Assembly (NCBI GenBank): GCA_008933995.1
Contig: WARS01000013.1
Span: forward strand, 10,622,023-10,686,022
Source of the DNA: Datnioides undecimradiatus
Taxonomy: Eukaryota > Chordata > Actinopteri > Lobotiformes > Datnioididae
Direction: 5' to 3'
DNA length: 64,000 nucleotides
Below the pieces are notes generated by a model. It worked only from the letters and a program-made list of their open reading frames with translations. It was not told the origin of the DNA and did not search any database. Shown in pieces: positions 49,487 through 64,000 of the stretch. The position numbers were made by a program, and so were the translations under genes. Position 1 is the stretch's first letter; each line of letters opens with the position of its first letter.

Positions 49487-52400
49487 GTAAGTAGACAATC
49501 TGTTTTCTGCTTTGTCTGATATTTTGCGTGGTGGGATGGATCGTAGTCCTACTTTGTCGACTGACTGCATCCCAGTGCCGCAGAGCGGTCCCTCTCTCAG
49601 CATCTTTTCCTAGCGTTTGTGAAGGGCTCATTGCCAGTACATGGACCAAATACATGCATGCGAGGCATCAGTTAGAAGTGGAGAAGATGTGATTTTCACA
49701 GGGGGAAACACCGGTTTTTGATGCGACACGGCGGAAAACAGGGAGACAGCTGGTTATTTGGGGTGTTGGCCTGCCGCTGGATGGAATGACATTTCAATGT
49801 GTCAGAATGTGAAACATACGCATATGGGATGTAGAAGTGAGATCCCGTCAAACTTCCTGACTTGAGACAGTATCCAGCTTATATGCAGCAAGTGCATGAG
49901 CAATACGCCGCTTGCAAAATCATTTCAGATAACAATTTTCTCGCTACCATCATTTTATAACTATGATAGTTTCAACACCCCCTACCCCCCACTCCACCTC
50001 TGCGCCCCCCTCCTTCTTGTAATCTCTTTGGAGACTGTATTGCGTGAGGAGGTAGGTGCGTCTTTAGTTTGGCAGTCCTCAAAGGGGCCGTGGCACCCTT
50101 TTACTGGTATTTTCACGCAGTTTCTGCCATTAAAAAACACATTTTCCCGTCATGTTAGCAGCCTATAAACGTGCACCATATGGAGTCTGGATCTCTGTCG
50201 CTTTGACATTTGCGGGCGTGGTGTTGCCTTTAAAGCCGTTTTACTTTCTATGTTTTAATGTAAATCATTTCACATTTTAGATGTGATTGGGTTGTGCTGA
50301 TGTGCTCTAGGCTGCTTTGAGTTGAGGCCAGGGATGAGTTGTCAGGACATGGCTCGTGCATTCAACTGACCTACTATGAGTTTGTTAGTTAGAGCCTATA
50401 GCGGCAATAAACCACACTGCAGTATTTTAGGCTTTGGCCCTATAGGACAACGGCGCTCCTCCGTATTAAACAGTGGACTCTACCGAGGTCTACACTGGCT
50501 ACACTGTCAGGCATTGAAGGCGCTTGCATGATCAAACAGACAACGATCACAAGGACGAAGTTCTTTACCTGTGCTTGTCTGTATGATTCATTATTGTCGG
50601 TTTTCCGACTTAACATGATTAACTCATCAAAATTATCAGCACGTCATAACTTCACCCGAATTTGACTCGGCCCACATTAAAGTGCCACCCGGCCGTATGG
50701 TATGGTATGGTGATTTGAGGCCTCCTTAATATTTGGCTGCCAGGTTATTCTCTCAGTAGAGCTGGACTTTGGCCCGTTGGGCTCACCTGTTCTCAGTGCT
50801 GCTGTGGATTTGGAGCGATCACATTTAGTGACAGGCAGCGTTAAGACATCACTGCAGGAAATGAAGGATGTGGAAGTTCTTCACCGGCCCATGTGACTCT
50901 GATGCAAGTGCCCCATACAGCCTCCTCCTCACTTGCAGAGTGTCCGGTTTGGCCCATCAGATGTCAGGTCATCACCGGAGAGTATAGAGCAGAAAGATAT
51001 TTTTTTTCCAAGTGACAGGACGGAAGCCGTGGCGCGTTTGGATGTCTTTCCACCGCACAGAGGACGCAGCAGAGGAGCGTTTATTAAAACGCCGCTGAAC
51101 CGGACAGCGACAGTCTTTTTTCTCCCCCTTTTGGATGTAAACGAAGCTGCCGGAGTTGTTAGTGTTCTCTGTCATCCATCAGTTTTTATTTCCGGGCTCC
51201 CTTGAGTCATAACGGATTTTACAGAGCCGAGAGCGTTAATGCGCCTTTGGTGCCGATGCGTGCGCTAATATGTTTCACTGTGATTGATTAAAGAGTGACC
51301 CGATCAGTTTCTTTATTTAAACGTGTCAAGATTATGTATTCGTTTGACCTAGCAAGTTTGTGGACATCGAAAGTATTAGTCTGCACAATTTCAGGTAGTT
51401 CCGCTCGTCAGTTTTCCTGCTTGTTTTAGGATTGTCCCGGCGTTATGTGTAGAAAGTATCCATGCACCGCTGGTCATGCTATTGCATCCTGGTGTGAATC
51501 ACCTTGACGGTAGATCAATTGATGTAGCGTTGGTGGAAGGAGACTTGGAGGTTGTGCCGAGGTTAGGTTACTTGAATCGGACTTCATTCCTCTTCTGGTT
51601 GGCTGTGTCTTTTTTTCCCTCGAAGATACGCTGTTGGATCGCTATCTGCCTGTGGATGTCTGACTTCTTTCTGATTCATTTCCAGGTCTGTGCCCTTGTC
51701 ATTGTTTCACTGAATGTTGAAGACACTCGTTTTTCATAGCCTGAACTGACACTTGACGCTCAAATGTGGTGTATCAACCTCTATGGCCATCAGCCAACTG
51801 GGGAGAGAAAATTCATCTATTGTGGGAGCCTAGAGAGATGCGTTTGATAATGTTATTACAACCCTACTGTTTAAACAGTGAGTCAGAGCCTCAGAGGTAA
51901 AATAATTTCCGGCAATAATTTTTGGACCATCATTTGCCACTTGAACGGTTTGAATGTTTAATTATCAAAAAAAAAAAAAAGAATAATTAAAAATTGTTCA
52001 GTGAGTTACTGTTTTGGTCAGGATACACACTGTTCTGTGTTGGGGTGCAGTCTTACATATGATCAACATAGGTCAGGTGACGGATAGGTTTGTCATAACA
52101 ACAACAACAACAACAAAAGCAAACATCATAATTAGAGTACTGTATTTTCTTCAATAAATTAACTGTCCACATTTGAAGTATTGTCAGGGAATAAACCCCA
52201 CCCATTTCTTTCTTTACCACAAAAATACAGTCACATAAATTTGGATGGATATGATTAGTACACAGCAGAAATAAGCAGAAATGAATCAACAGCAATAACC
52301 CCTGATAGACAATATCAACGAATTGATTTCTCTTAGTGAATATGGAATGCAACAAACGCACTAACTTTACTCATACATCTAGCACAAATGCCTAAGTCTC

Positions 52401-53200
52401 TTTTTCTTCCCTAACCTAAGATTGTTTTGCTCCTTGCACTGAGCAGATGACAGGCTTGTGTGAGCTGCTGGGTGCTGGGAGCCACTTCCCCATATATTTT
52501 ATAGCCATCGCCAGTGAGAGCTGGTCAGACTTAAACTCAGAGACTTGGAGCCAAAACAATGAGCTGAAAGCTGCGTAGAACTGCAGACCTAGATGTTTAT
52601 TCTCAGTGGGACCAGCAGTATAACTCATTGCCAGTGCTGCCTTTTGGCATAGTTAGATACGAAGGAAATGTCCTGAGAAAGACATATTGCAAAATGTCAC
52701 ATCAGATACTTATGGAGGAGAAATTCAGGTGGATGGGAGAGAGGATTTGCAAAAAGCAAAGCAAAAGGGAATTCAGTGCTCTCTACAGTTGGTGCTCGGT
52801 ACCTGAGTCTATCTTTTGTGGCTACAGGATCAGTGCTTTAGTCATCAAGGCTGATTGAGGGAGCAGAGATAGTGCCTACTGGCCCATGTTCCAAATGTTT
52901 TGACTTTTTCAGCTTTATTTTGCTTTCTCTGGCACAACTAGTAATCTGTGAGGTATTGAACAGCACTGAAACTGAAAAAGGGTGCAAAGCAGCTGGTCCA
53001 ATGCATAAATATGGCAACCACATGATAACACAATTCTTTGTTGCCAGCTAGTGTTAATAATCAAAAGACACTGGATGAAGTAGATAGATTATTATTTTAG
53101 AGTTATTTTCTTGTTCTTCTTATTTCTTTTTGTTTTATACGTATGTTTTGCTCACTCTTCCTCACTTCCTCACTCACTTTGTCCCTGTTTTTTGTCTCAG
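49487..53200 (+). other. scn8a 5' intron / regulatory region
   Basis: A 3.7 kb block between the probable first exon and the initiator exon. The part 50600-51800 is relatively CpG-rich and may hold alternative noncoding exons or enhancers, but I cannot assign borders. No coding gene was seen. Confidence 0.5.
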
Positions 53201-53256
53201 AGCTGGATGTTGGGGATGGAAAACAAATAAAGAGGAAATAGCTGCAGGATGAAAAC

Positions 53257-64000
<10,744 letters not shown>

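Noticed and set aside
51095..51115. GGACAGCG half-site of an RE1/REST element in the scn8a 5' region
   Set aside because: Only the right half matches; the left half does not fit at the usual spacing, so it is not listed as a site.
50933..51205. A 90-codon frame in the scn8a 5' region
   Set aside because: No family resemblance, and located in a CpG-rich probable regulatory or untranslated stretch.

Overview
This window is vertebrate nuclear DNA, most likely from a percomorph-type teleost fish. The evidence is spliced genes with GT-AG introns, compact introns beside mammalian versions of the same genes, abundant TG/CT/TATC microsatellites, a decayed Tc1-like transposon, and orthologues of human chromosome 12q13 genes in conserved order. 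No bacterial, viral or CRISPR content was seen.

Layout, left to right. (1) 1-12183 is the 3' part of a large intron of dip2b, carrying microsatellites, a Tc1/mariner relic and old interspersed repeats. (2) 12184-32608 holds 37 coding exons of dip2b on the + strand, lacking only the first coding exon upstream of the window; a long 3' UTR follows, probably to about 35550. (3) 36500-42085 is atf1 (+), a CREB/ATF-family bZIP factor with seven coding exons. (4) Two tandem minus-strand mettl7a-like methyltransferase genes, each of two exons, lie at 42196-43774 and 44517-46190. (5) From about 49380 to the window end is the 5' part of scn8a (+), the Nav1.6 voltage-gated sodium channel: a probable noncoding first exon, the initiator exon at 53201-53538, an 8.4 kb intron, exons 2-4, and the alternative exons 5N and 5A. 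The window cuts through 5A.

These genes are neighbours but do not form a pathway: a lipid-linked adenylate-forming-family protein, a cAMP-responsive transcription factor, membrane-anchored thiol methyltransferases and a neuronal sodium channel. Their order (dip2b, atf1, mettl7a, scn8a) supports orthology with human 12q13. Several human neighbours from that interval (for example TMPRSS12, HIGD1C, SLC11A2) were not seen.

The most informative details are splicing features: a U12-type AT-AC intron in scn8a, the 5N/5A exon pair, a GC-AG intron inside the atf1 basic region, a CREB-like in-frame cassette exon in atf1, an 84-nt stop-free intron in dip2b, and a fast-evolving Q/P repeat in dip2b. I did not find a convincing new multi-gene system. 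All exon borders come from reading splice sites and reading phase by eye, together with remembered family sequences; no database search was run.
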